Shown: piece after piece, positions 34,568 through 42,541 of the stretch
Position numbering within the stretch: position 1 is the first letter of the stretch
How the letters are laid out: each line of letters opens with the position of its first letter
Assembly (NCBI GenBank): GCA_900755095.1
Contig: CAAEFE010000080.1
Location: 22,679-86,678 of the forward strand
DNA: 64,000 nt
From: an uncultured Bacteroides sp.
GTDB taxonomy: Bacteria > Bacteroidota > Bacteroidia > Bacteroidales > Bacteroidaceae
Reading direction: 5' to 3'
The notes under the pieces: model-generated
Databases searched by the model: none
Told to the model about the DNA's origin: nothing
The model's input: only the letters and a program-made list of their open reading frames with translations
Position numbers and translations under genes: made by a program

Positions 34568-34822
34568 ATGAGCAAAAGTGATTCATTGAAAAACGGCATG
34601 AGAAGCGGACTGGACGGCTTGCTGTCATCCACCGGGAAGTCCACGCAAAAGAAAGAGCCTGCACCGGTCAAAGCGGAAAAAGAACCTGCCGTGCATTGCA
34701 ATTTTGTTATCGACAAGAGTATTCATACCCGGATGAAATACCTCGCTATCGAGAAGAATATGTCGCTCCGAAATATTGTGAACGAGGCGATGAAAGAGTA
34801 TTTGGAAAAGCACGAGAAATAA
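34568..34822 (+). CDS. Small RHH-like DNA-binding partner of ParA
   Basis: 84 residues. The N-terminal half is disordered and basic (Lys, Ser, Pro, Ala). The C-terminal ~40 residues, 'CNFVIDKSIHTRMKYLAIEK' and 'NMSLRNIVNEAMKEYLEK', have the strand-helix-helix pattern of ribbon-helix-helix proteins. It lies immediately after parA in the same transcript, as centromere-binding partners of short ParA proteins often do. It is therefore the best candidate to bind the upstream TAGTA array. A terminator follows. Confidence 0.75.
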   Translation: MSKSDSLKNGMRSGLDGLLSSTGKSTQKKEPAPVKAEKEPAVHCNFVIDKSIHTRMKYLAIEKNMSLRNIVNEAMKEYLEKHEK

Positions 34823-34859
34823 CCGGGGCGGCAATCCGCCCAATCAACTTTTATACCAT

Positions 34860-34902
34860 ACCGCTATCTTATGGCACATGTCCACAAGGTAGCGGTTTTC
34901 CC
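34860..34902 (+). terminator. Terminator of the parA unit
   Basis: ACCGCTATCTT (34860-34870) pairs with AAGGTAGCGGT (34886-34896) in an 11-bp stem with one G-U pair, followed by a T run. Confidence 0.8.
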
Positions 34903-35030
34903 GTTTATACCCCTGGCTGTTCTCCTGCTCTATTCGCCTCTTATAGCTGCAATGCTGCATTTCCCCTTTCTATCCATTCCTCTTGCCGCTTGTCCGGTCT
35001 CGTTCCTGCCATCGCCGGTTGGTTTTCCAG

Positions 35031-35219
35031 ACGCAAATTTGGACTGCCGCGCTTGATTTCATCGCTTTGAAGTGCATTTCTCGTAAAATTCTTCCTTTCC
35101 GTGAAAGAGTAATTTTCCGGAAAAAGCGTTGAAAATAGCTTGTTCGTCAGTCCCTTGAAGCATCTGTAAATCCCAAGCGGTTCAGGCAGAAAAAAGAACC
35201 GAAAAGAGGGAAAAATAAC
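35031..35219 (+). promoter_or_regulatory. Structured leader E (leader family, copy 5)
   Basis: It contains a block at 35049-35130 ('CGCTTGAT...TTCTTCCTTTC..GAAAGAGTAATT') that recurs at 37230-37310 before the gene at 37425. It ends in the hairpin CGGTTC (35178-35183) and GAACCG (35196-35201), then AAAAGAGGGAAAAATAAC. The start at 35247 follows. Confidence 0.6.
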
Positions 35220-35246
35220 AAAACAAATATCAACCAATTAAATTTT

Positions 35247-36980
35247 ATGATTATGGCAACAACAGCAGTTCAAGCAGTAGAGAAGAACATCACATCGGTA
35301 GCATTGGCAGACATTCAGTCGAGCAGTTACAACCCACGCAAGAACTTTGACGAGACAAGCCTTGCGGAACTTGCCGAGAGCATCCGTCAGCAGGGAGTGC
35401 TTCAGCCTATCGGTGTGCGCCCTATTGCGGACAACCGTTTCGAGATTGTCTTTGGAGAACGCAGATACCGTGCTTCCCTCATGGCTGAATTGGCGGAAAT
35501 TCCGGCTACCGTCATGGAAATTTCAGACGAGACAGCCGAGGAAATGGCAATCACCGAGAACCTGCATCGCAAGGATGTTACCCCGATTGAGGAAGCCAAT
35601 GCCTACCAAAAACTCATAGACAGCGGTCGCCACGATGTCCAATCCTTGACCGTGCAGTTCGGCAAGACGGAAGCGTATATCCGTACACGACTTAAATTCG
35701 TTTCCTTGATACCCGAAATCGCCGTGCTGTTGGAACAGGACGAAATCACAATCAGCGTGGCAAGTGAAATCTGCCGTTATGGGGAAGAGATACAGCGTGA
35801 GGTGTACGACCAACATCTGAAAGAGGGGGTGCAGTACAATAGTTGGCGAGGCATGAAAGCCTCCGAGGTGGCACAGAGCATCGAACGGCAATATACCGCA
35901 GACCTCAATCGCTATTCATTTGACAAAACCCTTTGTCTTTCATGTCCCCACAATACCAATAACATGATGTTATTCTGTGAGGGTAGTTGCGGAAATTGCG
36001 CCAACCGTGCTTGTCTTGTGGAAATGAACACATCGCACCTTACCGAAAAGGCTATGCGGCTCATGGAACAGCACCCTGCCGTTCCCCTCTGCCACGAAAG
36101 CTACAATTACAATGAAGCCGTCGTCGACCGACTTACCGCTATAGGCTACGAGGTGGAAAGTCTTAAAACCTATGCAACGAAATACCCCGAATGCCCCCAA
36201 GCTCCTCAAAAAGAGGATTACGATACCACCGAGGAATACGAGGAAGCAGTAAAGGATTACGAGCAGAAATTGAACGGCTACACCGAGAAATGCGAAGCAA
36301 TCCGCACCCGAAGCGAAGCAGGAGAAATCTCCCTCTATCTCCGTATTGAGAGCAACGACATTACACTGTGCTATGTTGCAAATACCGCTACAACCGCAAA
36401 CGGTACGGCAACCAAAATGCCGCTTTCACCTATCGAGAAGTTGGAAAAGCAGGACAAACGCAACAAGGAGATTGCCCTCGAAAAGACCGTTGAAGACACC
36501 AAAAAGCGGATTTTAGAGGTCGATATGTCAGAGCGCAAATTTGGGCAGGACGAGGAGAAAATGGTGTATTTCTTCCTGCTCTCCTCACTCCGCAAAGAGC
36601 ATTTCAATGAGGTGGGAATTGAAGATAAAGGCTCTTATTACTACCTTACGAGCGAGGACAAAATGCGCATCATCGAGAACCTTACCGCCAAGCAGAAAGC
36701 CGTTATCCGCAGGGATTATCTGATTGCCAATTTCAAGGACGCATTCGGTAACAACGCCACAGCCTCCCTGTTGCTTGACTTCGCTCAAAAGCATATGCCC
36801 GAAGAACTTGCCAATATCCAAGACGGATATAATGAAGTGTACGAAAAGCGACACCAACGCATCGAGGAAAAGAAAGCCGCTTTGCAGGAACAAGCCACGC
36901 AGGAAGCGGAACAACCCGATGAACCGCAACCCGAAGCGGAAGCACAGACCGAACCGCAAGCGGAAGAAATAGCTGCCTGA
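35247..36980 (+). CDS. parB: ParB/RepB/Spo0J-like nuclease-domain protein
   Basis: 577 residues (575 from the second ATG, 35253). The ParB N-terminal domain is at residues ~15-110: 'SSYNPRKNF', 'SIRQQGVLQPIGVRP', 'FGERRYRASL' and 'MAITENLHRKDVTPIEEANA', the conserved ParB boxes. An HTH region follows ('VQFGKTEAYIRTRLKFVSLI'). A Cys-rich segment near 230-260 ('CLSCPHN...CEGSCGNCANRAC') may bind zinc. The tail is Glu/Gln/Pro-rich. It is longer than chromosomal ParB (about 280-300 residues) and sits in its own unit behind leader E. It is probably the ICE's ParB-type regulator or partition factor. Confidence 0.85.
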   Translation: MIMATTAVQAVEKNITSVALADIQSSSYNPRKNFDETSLAELAESIRQQGVLQPIGVRPIADNRFEIVFGERRYRASLMAELAEIPATVMEISDETAEEMAITENLHRKDVTPIEEANAYQKLIDSGRHDVQSLTVQFGKTEAYIRTRLKFVSLIPEIAVLLEQDEITISVASEICRYGEEIQREVYDQHLKEGVQYNSWRGMKASEVAQSIERQYTADLNRYSFDKTLCLSCPHNTNNMMLFCEGSCGNCANRACLVEMNTSHLTEKAMRLMEQHPAVPLCHESYNYNEAVVDRLTAIGYEVESLKTYATKYPECPQAPQKEDYDTTEEYEEAVKDYEQKLNGYTEKCEAIRTRSEAGEISLYLRIESNDITLCYVANTATTANGTATKMPLSPIEKLEKQDKRNKEIALEKTVEDTKKRILEVDMSERKFGQDEEKMVYFFLLSSLRKEHFNEVGIEDKGSYYYLTSEDKMRIIENLTAKQKAVIRRDYLIANFKDAFGNNATASLLLDFAQKHMPEELANIQDGYNEVYEKRHQRIEEKKAALQEQATQEAEQPDEPQPEAEAQTEPQAEEIAA

Positions 36981-37001
36981 CAAATGTTGTTGTCATAACG
37001 G

Positions 37002-37040
37002 ATAGGGGGAGGGAGAAATCCGCCCTCTATTCATTTTTGT
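37002..37040 (+). terminator. Terminator after the ParB-like gene
   Basis: ATAGGGGG (37002-37009) pairs with CGCCCTCTAT (37021-37030) through an 8-bp core, followed by TCATTTTTG. Confidence 0.6.
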
Positions 37041-37215
37041 ATGCTCCGGACAAAGGACCCAAGTACCTCTTCTAACTTTCTGACGAACCCGTCACCACCC
37101 GCCCTTCTTCCATTCATAGCTTCCGTTTCCTCTCTTTTTTACCATTTTCAACTTCCCTTTTATAGCGTTTCCCCGGCTTCGTCCCCTGTCAGCCCCGGTT
37201 TGGTTTTATCAGATG

Positions 37216-37398
37216 CAAAGGTCGGCCGTCGCGCTTGATCCGGCGGCTTAAAGTGAATTTCCTGCAAATTCTTCCTTTCCTCAGAAAGAGTAATTGGCAG
37301 GAAAAGCCTTCCGTATGAAGCTGTACCGACAACCGTGTACCGCATCCATAAAATCCCAAAGCGGTTCCGACAGAAAGGAACCGAACGGAGGGAAGAAA
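37216..37398 (+). promoter_or_regulatory. Structured leader F (leader family, copy 6)
   Basis: It starts CAAAGGTC (37216-37223). The block 37230-37310 is clearly similar to 35049-35130. It ends with CGGTTCC (37362-37368) and GGAACCG (37377-37383), then AACGGAGGGAAGAAAAAAAC. The gene starts at 37425. No gene is seen in 36981-37424. Confidence 0.6.
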
Positions 37399-37424
37399 AA
37401 AACAAATCATTAAAATTCAAGATT

Positions 37425-37700
37425 ATGGACAACATCAAGGAAAGCAAGGAGTACCAGCTCGCCAAAGACTGGGAAAGGGCAGTGAACGATTACGGCTTCA
37501 ACCCCAAACGGTTTGCAGCCGCTATCCCCGAAATGCACCCCACACTGCAGCAAAGCCTTTACAGGTTGGTAAAAGAGTGTATCGTGGTCATGGCGGACGA
37601 GACACGCAACTACGACGACCGCAACCGTGCATCGCACGAGGAAGCGAAGTGCATCATGGAATACCTCAAGGCTCACGGGAAACACATCCCATTAAGATAA
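37425..37700 (+). CDS. Small helical orphan protein behind leader F
   Basis: 91 residues, all helical by appearance, with mixed charge ('YQLAKDWERAVNDYGFNPKR' then 'LQQSLYRLVKECIVVMADET'). The ATG at 37425 is chosen because it follows the shared leader; an in-frame start at 37335 lies within the leader. It heads a three-gene plus-strand unit ending at 38388. The family is not recognised; it is typical of conserved small ICE proteins without assigned function. Confidence 0.7.
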   Translation: MDNIKESKEYQLAKDWERAVNDYGFNPKRFAAAIPEMHPTLQQSLYRLVKECIVVMADETRNYDDRNRASHEEAKCIMEYLKAHGKHIPLR

Positions 37701-37707
37701 CAGATGT

Positions 37708-37980
37708 ATGAAAACGAAAGAACTACAATTTGACGGCAATATCTACATCTGCCGTATCGTGAAATCCAACGAAGGTGAAGAATTACTTATCGGCTCTACC
37801 GCTCTGCTCGATGCACTTCATCCGGGCAGTTTCGAGGACGAAAACGAAGGTTTTGCAAGTAAGGAAGCCGAACAAATATATGACGAGGTTTTCTTTTTCA
37901 CCGATGCGAAAACCCTCAAATTACCGGACGATGAACTCATCACGGAATTAAAAGAGGATAACCCCGAATGGTTCAACTAA
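37708..37980 (+). CDS. Small acidic orphan protein
   Basis: 90 residues, markedly acidic, especially the C-terminal half ('KLPDDELITELKEDNPEWFN'). The N-terminal part is strand-rich ('QFDGNIYICRIVKSNEGEEL'). It lies 7 nt after the preceding gene and 33 nt before the next. The charge pattern would fit a DNA-mimic or protein-interaction protein, but there is no direct evidence. The family is not recognised. Confidence 0.68.
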   Translation: MKTKELQFDGNIYICRIVKSNEGEELLIGSTALLDALHPGSFEDENEGFASKEAEQIYDEVFFFTDAKTLKLPDDELITELKEDNPEWFN

Positions 37981-38013
37981 CATAAATCAATAATCATATT
38001 AAAAATCAAAGTT

Positions 38014-38388
38014 ATGGATAAAGAGTATGTAATGCACATCGCACAGACCATCAAAGAACAATTGGTATCACTTACACCCATGCCCATTCTTATGTCGTGG
38101 GGAATCGGCGATTTTGTCGCTACGGTATTCCGGGATTTGCCGGCATTGCGGATTAAAGTAAACGGGCGGTTGCACGCCGGAAATGTCGTTATCGCACTCA
38201 ACGGCTCCGATTATTATGAGGTATATCTGCTGAAAGAGAACGGTGCGGAGTGCGTCAATGAGGAAGTATGCTTCGACGAGTTGGGCGATGTCATTGACCG
38301 AGCCGTCGAAAGCGGTACGGACAAAGAGGAATACGACAAATTCTGCGACCGGCAACTTGCCGTACTTTTAAGCGGTACACGAGCCTGA
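38014..38388 (+). CDS. Orphan ICE protein, last gene of the 37425-38388 unit
   Basis: 124 residues with no export signal. The middle forms a likely beta-sheet ('LRIKVNGRLHAGNVVIALNG', 'YYEVYLLKENGAECV'), and the C-terminal third is helical and acidic. It ends just before a very strong terminator. Conserved hypothetical proteins of this general look occur beside parB on Bacteroidetes elements. No function can be given. Confidence 0.7.
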   Translation: MDKEYVMHIAQTIKEQLVSLTPMPILMSWGIGDFVATVFRDLPALRIKVNGRLHAGNVVIALNGSDYYEVYLLKENGAECVNEEVCFDELGDVIDRAVESGTDKEEYDKFCDRQLAVLLSGTRA

Positions 38389-38406
38389 ATAAGCGAGCGA
38401 CCGAAT

Positions 38407-38440
38407 AACACCGCCCATTTTTCTACGTGGGCGGTGTTTT
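38407..38440. terminator. Strong terminator after the 38014-38388 gene
   Basis: A perfect 11-bp stem, AACACCGCCCA (38407-38417) and TGGGCGGTGTT (38428-38438), continuing into TTCG. It also faces the minus-strand remnant at 38478. Confidence 0.85.
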
Positions 38441-38477
38441 CGTGTGCGGTTGGATGCGTCCAAGCCGCAATATCCTA

Positions 38478-38900
38478 TTATAAACTCACTTTTGAAGTCC
38501 TTGTTCCACTTTTACCGTTGTTACGGCTTGTGGGATTGTCCGGCTCCGTCATTTCCAATACCCCTGTACCAATCATCGGATTGATATAGACCTCCATAAG
38601 ATTTTCCCTATCTTTCAATCCTAAATGTTGCAAAATATCAGATAGGTATTGCGGCTCAACACAGAACTCCAAGATTTGCTCTTTTCTCAAATCCTGCTTG
38701 CGAGGTTTTCTTGCGGGTTTTCTTGTCGGGTTTTCATCCCTAACTGCAAGGTCAGCACAACATAGTCCGGACGTGTTTCCTCGGCTACAGTAGGAAGCGG
38801 CCAACCCAAAGACTGCCAACCGCTCACAATCTTATCCACACCGCTACCAGCTTTCTCGGCACGCCCCAGACGCATGAACATCTGAGTGAGTAGATTGGCA
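38478..38900 (-). pseudogene. Remnant of an AlbA/HATPase_c_4-type ATP-binding protein
   Basis: Only the C-terminal part survives. One frame reads 'LLTQMFMRLGRAEKAGSGVD' and 'GWPLPTVAEETRPDYVVLTL', typical of the HATPase_c_4 end of Schlafen-like/RecG-like ATP-binding regulators. At about 38687-38720, in a run of CCCGCAAGAAAA repeats, the frame changes and the tail continues in another frame as 'KQDLRKEQILEFCVEPQYLS' to a stop at 38478. The N-terminal domains are missing; the break near 38900 is close to the promoter of the DUF1016 gene. This looks like old cargo cut by a replacement. Confidence 0.6.
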
Positions 38901-39001
38901 GCAAAGCGAGTGCAAGACACCGGAACGCTAAAAATACCGAATAAGACCCACGCGGCACTATAATATGTTGGCATTCTGCCCTGTATATCCCGTATTTTTC
39001 G

Positions 39002-39009
39002 TACCTTTG
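39002..39009 (+). promoter_or_regulatory. -7 box of the DUF1016 gene
   Basis: TACCTTTG fits TAnnTTTG, 14 nt before the first ATG at 39024. Confidence 0.65.
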
Positions 39010-39023
39010 CGGCACAAAAACGT

Positions 39024-40244
39024 ATGTATATGGAACAACAGGTTATCCCATCGGATTATACACAATATGCAGAGGCAGTAGAGATAATCAAACATGCCAT
39101 CGAACGCTGCCGGTATAGAAGTGCGGCTGCGGTCAACAAAGAAACTCTCTCGTTGTATTTTGGAGTGGGGAAATTCGTGTCTGAAAATTCCCGCATCGGC
39201 TGTTGGGGTACTAAAGCATTGCCTACCATATCAAAGCTCCTTCAACGGGAGTTGCCCGGTCTGCACGGCTTTTCTGAATCGGGGTTGAAACGGATGCGCT
39301 CATTCTATGAGGAATGGAGGACGTTTTTAATTCGTCCAACAGTGTTGGGCGAATTGGAAAACCATTCGTCGGAAAAGGGTACGGCTTTAATTCATCCAAC
39401 AGCGTTGGGCGAATTGGATATTGACGAGCATCTACTGCTGCAACTTATCGGGCAACCGGTCAATACCGAATTTACCTGGGACGATTTTGTCAAGATCAGC
39501 TTTTCACATCATATTGAAATCCTGACTCGTTCAAAAGACATCGCGGAACGGTTGTTCTATATCCATTGTGCCGCTCAAAATGCGTGGTCGCTATCCTCTC
39601 TCAAAAATTACTTGAAAGAAGACATCTATTCAAATCGCGGATCTTTGCCGAGCAACTTCCTTCAAGTGCTGCCCGAAGCCATTTATGCCGTAAAAGCGAT
39701 ATTGGCGTTCAAGGATGAGTATATGCTCGAAATGGTTAATCTGGAGAATGTGGGAGAACGCGAACAGGACTGGAACGAAAAGGTCATCGAAAACCAAATC
39801 GTAACCAATATCAAGCAGTTCATTCTCCGTTTTGGAAACGACTTCACTTTTATCGACAGTCAGCATCGCCTGATAGTTGCCGGAGAAGAAATGTTTGCTG
39901 ACCTTGTATTCTTCAACAGAGAACTGAATGCCAGCGTAATCGTGGAGTTGAAACGGGGCAAGTTCCGCCCGAATTATCTCGGACAGCTTAGCGGCTACCT
40001 GACGGTGTATGACATGACCGACAAGAAACCGCACGAGAACCCTTCAATCGGTATTGTCCTATGCCAGGATGCCAACCGCAAGTTTGTCGAAATCATGGTG
40101 CGCGACTATGATAAGCCTATGGGCGTGGCGACATACCGCACAGCCCAAGAAATGCCGGAGAATCTGCGCAAGACTCTACCGGACATCGACAAATTACAAA
40201 ATCTGCTATCGGAAAACGATTCCAAATCGGAAACTGTCAGATAA
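39024..40244 (+). CDS. DUF1016 (YhcG-like) PDDEXK nuclease-family protein
   Basis: 406 residues (404 from the second ATG at 39030). The N-terminal DUF1016 helical domain has 'GVGKFVSENSRIGCWGTKAL' and 'LPGLHGFSESGLKRMRSFYE'. The C-terminal PDDEXK domain has 'FIDSQHRLIVAGEEMFADLV', 'NASVIVELKRGKF' and 'LGQLSGYLTVYD', giving D and ExK catalytic residues. DUF1016 proteins are predicted nucleases linked to mobile elements and defence. Unusually, residues ~101-132 contain two near-identical copies of a segment ('LIRPTVLGELE' and 'LIHPTALGELD'), from a 33-bp DNA repeat 60 nt apart. It is a single gene with its own promoter, lying between the plus-strand and tra modules. Confidence 0.88.
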   Translation: MYMEQQVIPSDYTQYAEAVEIIKHAIERCRYRSAAAVNKETLSLYFGVGKFVSENSRIGCWGTKALPTISKLLQRELPGLHGFSESGLKRMRSFYEEWRTFLIRPTVLGELENHSSEKGTALIHPTALGELDIDEHLLLQLIGQPVNTEFTWDDFVKISFSHHIEILTRSKDIAERLFYIHCAAQNAWSLSSLKNYLKEDIYSNRGSLPSNFLQVLPEAIYAVKAILAFKDEYMLEMVNLENVGEREQDWNEKVIENQIVTNIKQFILRFGNDFTFIDSQHRLIVAGEEMFADLVFFNRELNASVIVELKRGKFRPNYLGQLSGYLTVYDMTDKKPHENPSIGIVLCQDANRKFVEIMVRDYDKPMGVATYRTAQEMPENLRKTLPDIDKLQNLLSENDSKSETVR

Positions 40245-40308
40245 TTCATTTACGTCCGTAAAACCGGCTTTATGCCCACAAGATTTTGGGTAACTGAAAT
40301 TGAATATA

Positions 40309-40348
40309 AAAATCCCTGCAATAATTTCGTGATTATTGCAGGGATTTT
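40309..40348. terminator. Bidirectional terminator between DUF1016 gene and the tra operon
   Basis: A perfect 17-bp stem, AAAATCCCTGCAATAAT (40309-40325) and ATTATTGCAGGGATTTT (40332-40348), with loop TTCGTG. A and T tracts on both sides allow stop in both directions. Confidence 0.9.
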
Positions 40349-40351
40349 GAT

Positions 40352-42538
40352 TTATTTCGCCCCACGCTTGTTCAGTACATCCGTTATCATGTCTTTTACA
40401 TCCTGTCCGACTTGTATGAAATTTTTATACAAGATGCGTTCCCGTTCCTCCCTCGACTTAAAGGTGTAGAACTTCGGTAGCGGTACATAGGCCGCTTCCT
40501 CCGCTTTTATCTCCTTCATATCGAAATCCGTCTTGCAGAAGAACTTTGTAGTCTTGAACTCTTCCGATTCCTGAATGTTCATCGAGCCTCCTGTACCGGT
40601 TTTCGTCTTCACGAAATCCCTGGCCGTCTGTCCGCAAATCCATCCCGTCGCCATATCCGAAATTTTCGAGGCGGGTACAAGGCTGTCCATATTCTCATTG
40701 AGATTGATGCTCGTCTTATCCCGGTCGATGGTCACGCCCTTTTTGACCTGTACTACCTTGCCGAAAATGTCATTCGACAACCATTCCAGTGTCTCTTTTG
40801 CGCGAGCTGAACCGCTTACCACGTTGCCCACTGTCGTGATGATTTTTTGCATTCCCACTTTTCCGTAGTCAGCCTCCAACTGCGGCAACTCCTGAAAACC
40901 CAGCGTTACGCTTACCTTGTTGCTTCTCGCCGTACCTATCAGTCGGTCTATCTTGTGGAAATACAGTGTCGGCAGCTCATCCACGATGATGCTGACCGGA
41001 ATATTCTTCCCCTGCCCGGTGTTCACACGGGTAACGAGACGGTTCAATATCAGAGCGTTCAACGCTCCGATGATACTTTCCATTTCCGGATCGTTGGCTA
41101 TCAGCAGATAACTGGGTGACTTGGGGTCACTAACTTTCAGGTCGAAGTCGTCCCCATCCTTGTGGAATATCCAGTAGGATTCCTTGGTGGCCAAACGGCT
41201 GGTATAGACACGCAGCGTACCAATCATACCCTCTAATTGTTCCATTGCCTTGTTCTTGAAGGCCGTCTGGAACGGGCCGAGCAACGGCGCGACCTCGTTG
41301 TCCGTCTCCAGTACCTCAAAAATAGTCTGGTAGCTCTCATTGAGAAATGAAAGGATATGCGGCATATCCGAGTATTTTCCCAGCCAATAGGCAGGTTCCA
41401 CGATGCTGCCACCCTCACGGTCACGAACGACACCCGTCGGCTTCCAGAACTTCGTCTGCGGATCTTGCCGTTTCTCCGCATATAGTTTCTTTCCGTTTGC
41501 ATCGTAGGGTTCCCGCTCGTAGTTCACGAAAAAGTAGATACAGGCGGCAAGAAAGTTCACGGCAGAAGTCTGAAAGAACTGGTCACTGCCTCCGCCTCCC
41601 TCTTTCTTGCCTTTCTGCAGGGATTCCAACAGGGTTTCCGCCGTTTCGCTCGCCGCCGCAAGATTATTGATGTACTTTGCCTGAATGGGGTTCACCCGTT
41701 TGCTGTACTCCACATCCACGAAGTTGATGATGTTGAACTTGCACCCTTTGGGCAGTTTTCCGAGCTTCTGGTTTTTCTTGTAATGATAGTAAAGTTTAGT
41801 GGCAAGTGTCGGAAATTTGTAGTCATAGACCACCATCGCAAAGCCCTTGGCACTATGTTGGCGGATGAACGGTTCTATGATGCTGAACGTCTTACCGCTG
41901 CCCGGAGTTCCGACTACCCATGTTCCTCTGAAACAGTTGCTTATCGACACCCATCCCTTGCGAAATTTACCTTTGTAATAGTACCGCATCGGTATATTCA
42001 CGCTATACTGGTTCTCAACCTTCTCTTCGCTCTGCTCGAAACTTTCATTCTCAAAGTTGAACCGGTCTTTACCCAGTCCCTCCTTGATGAACTTCGAGAT
42101 GTTATCCAGTGCGATATGTACCAATATCACACCGACAAGCGTGGTCGCCATGTAGAAGATGATATTTAGTGGCAACGTGTAGAGCCTCGTTTCCATCGGA
42201 TGATGGTACAACCACACGGAGAACACAATCAGGAACAGTCCGCTGATTAGCGGATATAACACCTGTCTCCGGGCATCGAACTCCAGATGCTTCTTGTTCC
42301 TCGTACCGATACAGGTGATGCAGATAAGCAGGAACGTCGCAATCTTGCTGTACACAAGATTACCGTCATTGTAAATCATCCACTGCTTGATGCGCCCGTG
42401 AATATCAATCAGTATGCCACCCCAGTGGTCGAGCATGGCAGGGTCGATGGCATACTCGAAGAACTCCATCAGCACGGAGATATAGATGACCGCACGGAAT
42501 ATCTTGTAGAACCCTTGTAATTCTTTGCTCTCTTCCAT
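40352..42538 (-). CDS. VirD4/TraG-type coupling ATPase (Bacteroides MobC-like)
   Basis: 728 residues. The N-terminal ~160 residues hold about four membrane segments. The ATPase then has Walker A 'WVVGTPGSGKTFSIIEPF' (about 210-225) and Walker B 'PVSIIVDELPTLYF' (about 515-530), with 'RSNKVSVTLGFQELPQLEAD' as the further coupling-protein motif. Coupling proteins bring the relaxase-DNA complex to the type IV secretion channel. It is the last gene of the tra operon and ends at a bidirectional terminator. In Bacteroides elements the gene is often beside mobA/mobB relaxase genes, but none is seen here. Confidence 0.92.
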   Translation of the reverse strand: MEESKELQGFYKIFRAVIYISVLMEFFEYAIDPAMLDHWGGILIDIHGRIKQWMIYNDGNLVYSKIATFLLICITCIGTRNKKHLEFDARRQVLYPLISGLFLIVFSVWLYHHPMETRLYTLPLNIIFYMATTLVGVILVHIALDNISKFIKEGLGKDRFNFENESFEQSEEKVENQYSVNIPMRYYYKGKFRKGWVSISNCFRGTWVVGTPGSGKTFSIIEPFIRQHSAKGFAMVVYDYKFPTLATKLYYHYKKNQKLGKLPKGCKFNIINFVDVEYSKRVNPIQAKYINNLAAASETAETLLESLQKGKKEGGGGSDQFFQTSAVNFLAACIYFFVNYEREPYDANGKKLYAEKRQDPQTKFWKPTGVVRDREGGSIVEPAYWLGKYSDMPHILSFLNESYQTIFEVLETDNEVAPLLGPFQTAFKNKAMEQLEGMIGTLRVYTSRLATKESYWIFHKDGDDFDLKVSDPKSPSYLLIANDPEMESIIGALNALILNRLVTRVNTGQGKNIPVSIIVDELPTLYFHKIDRLIGTARSNKVSVTLGFQELPQLEADYGKVGMQKIITTVGNVVSGSARAKETLEWLSNDIFGKVVQVKKGVTIDRDKTSINLNENMDSLVPASKISDMATGWICGQTARDFVKTKTGTGGSMNIQESEEFKTTKFFCKTDFDMKEIKAEEAAYVPLPKFYTFKSREERERILYKNFIQVGQDVKDMITDVLNKRGAK

Positions 42539-42541
42539 GAA

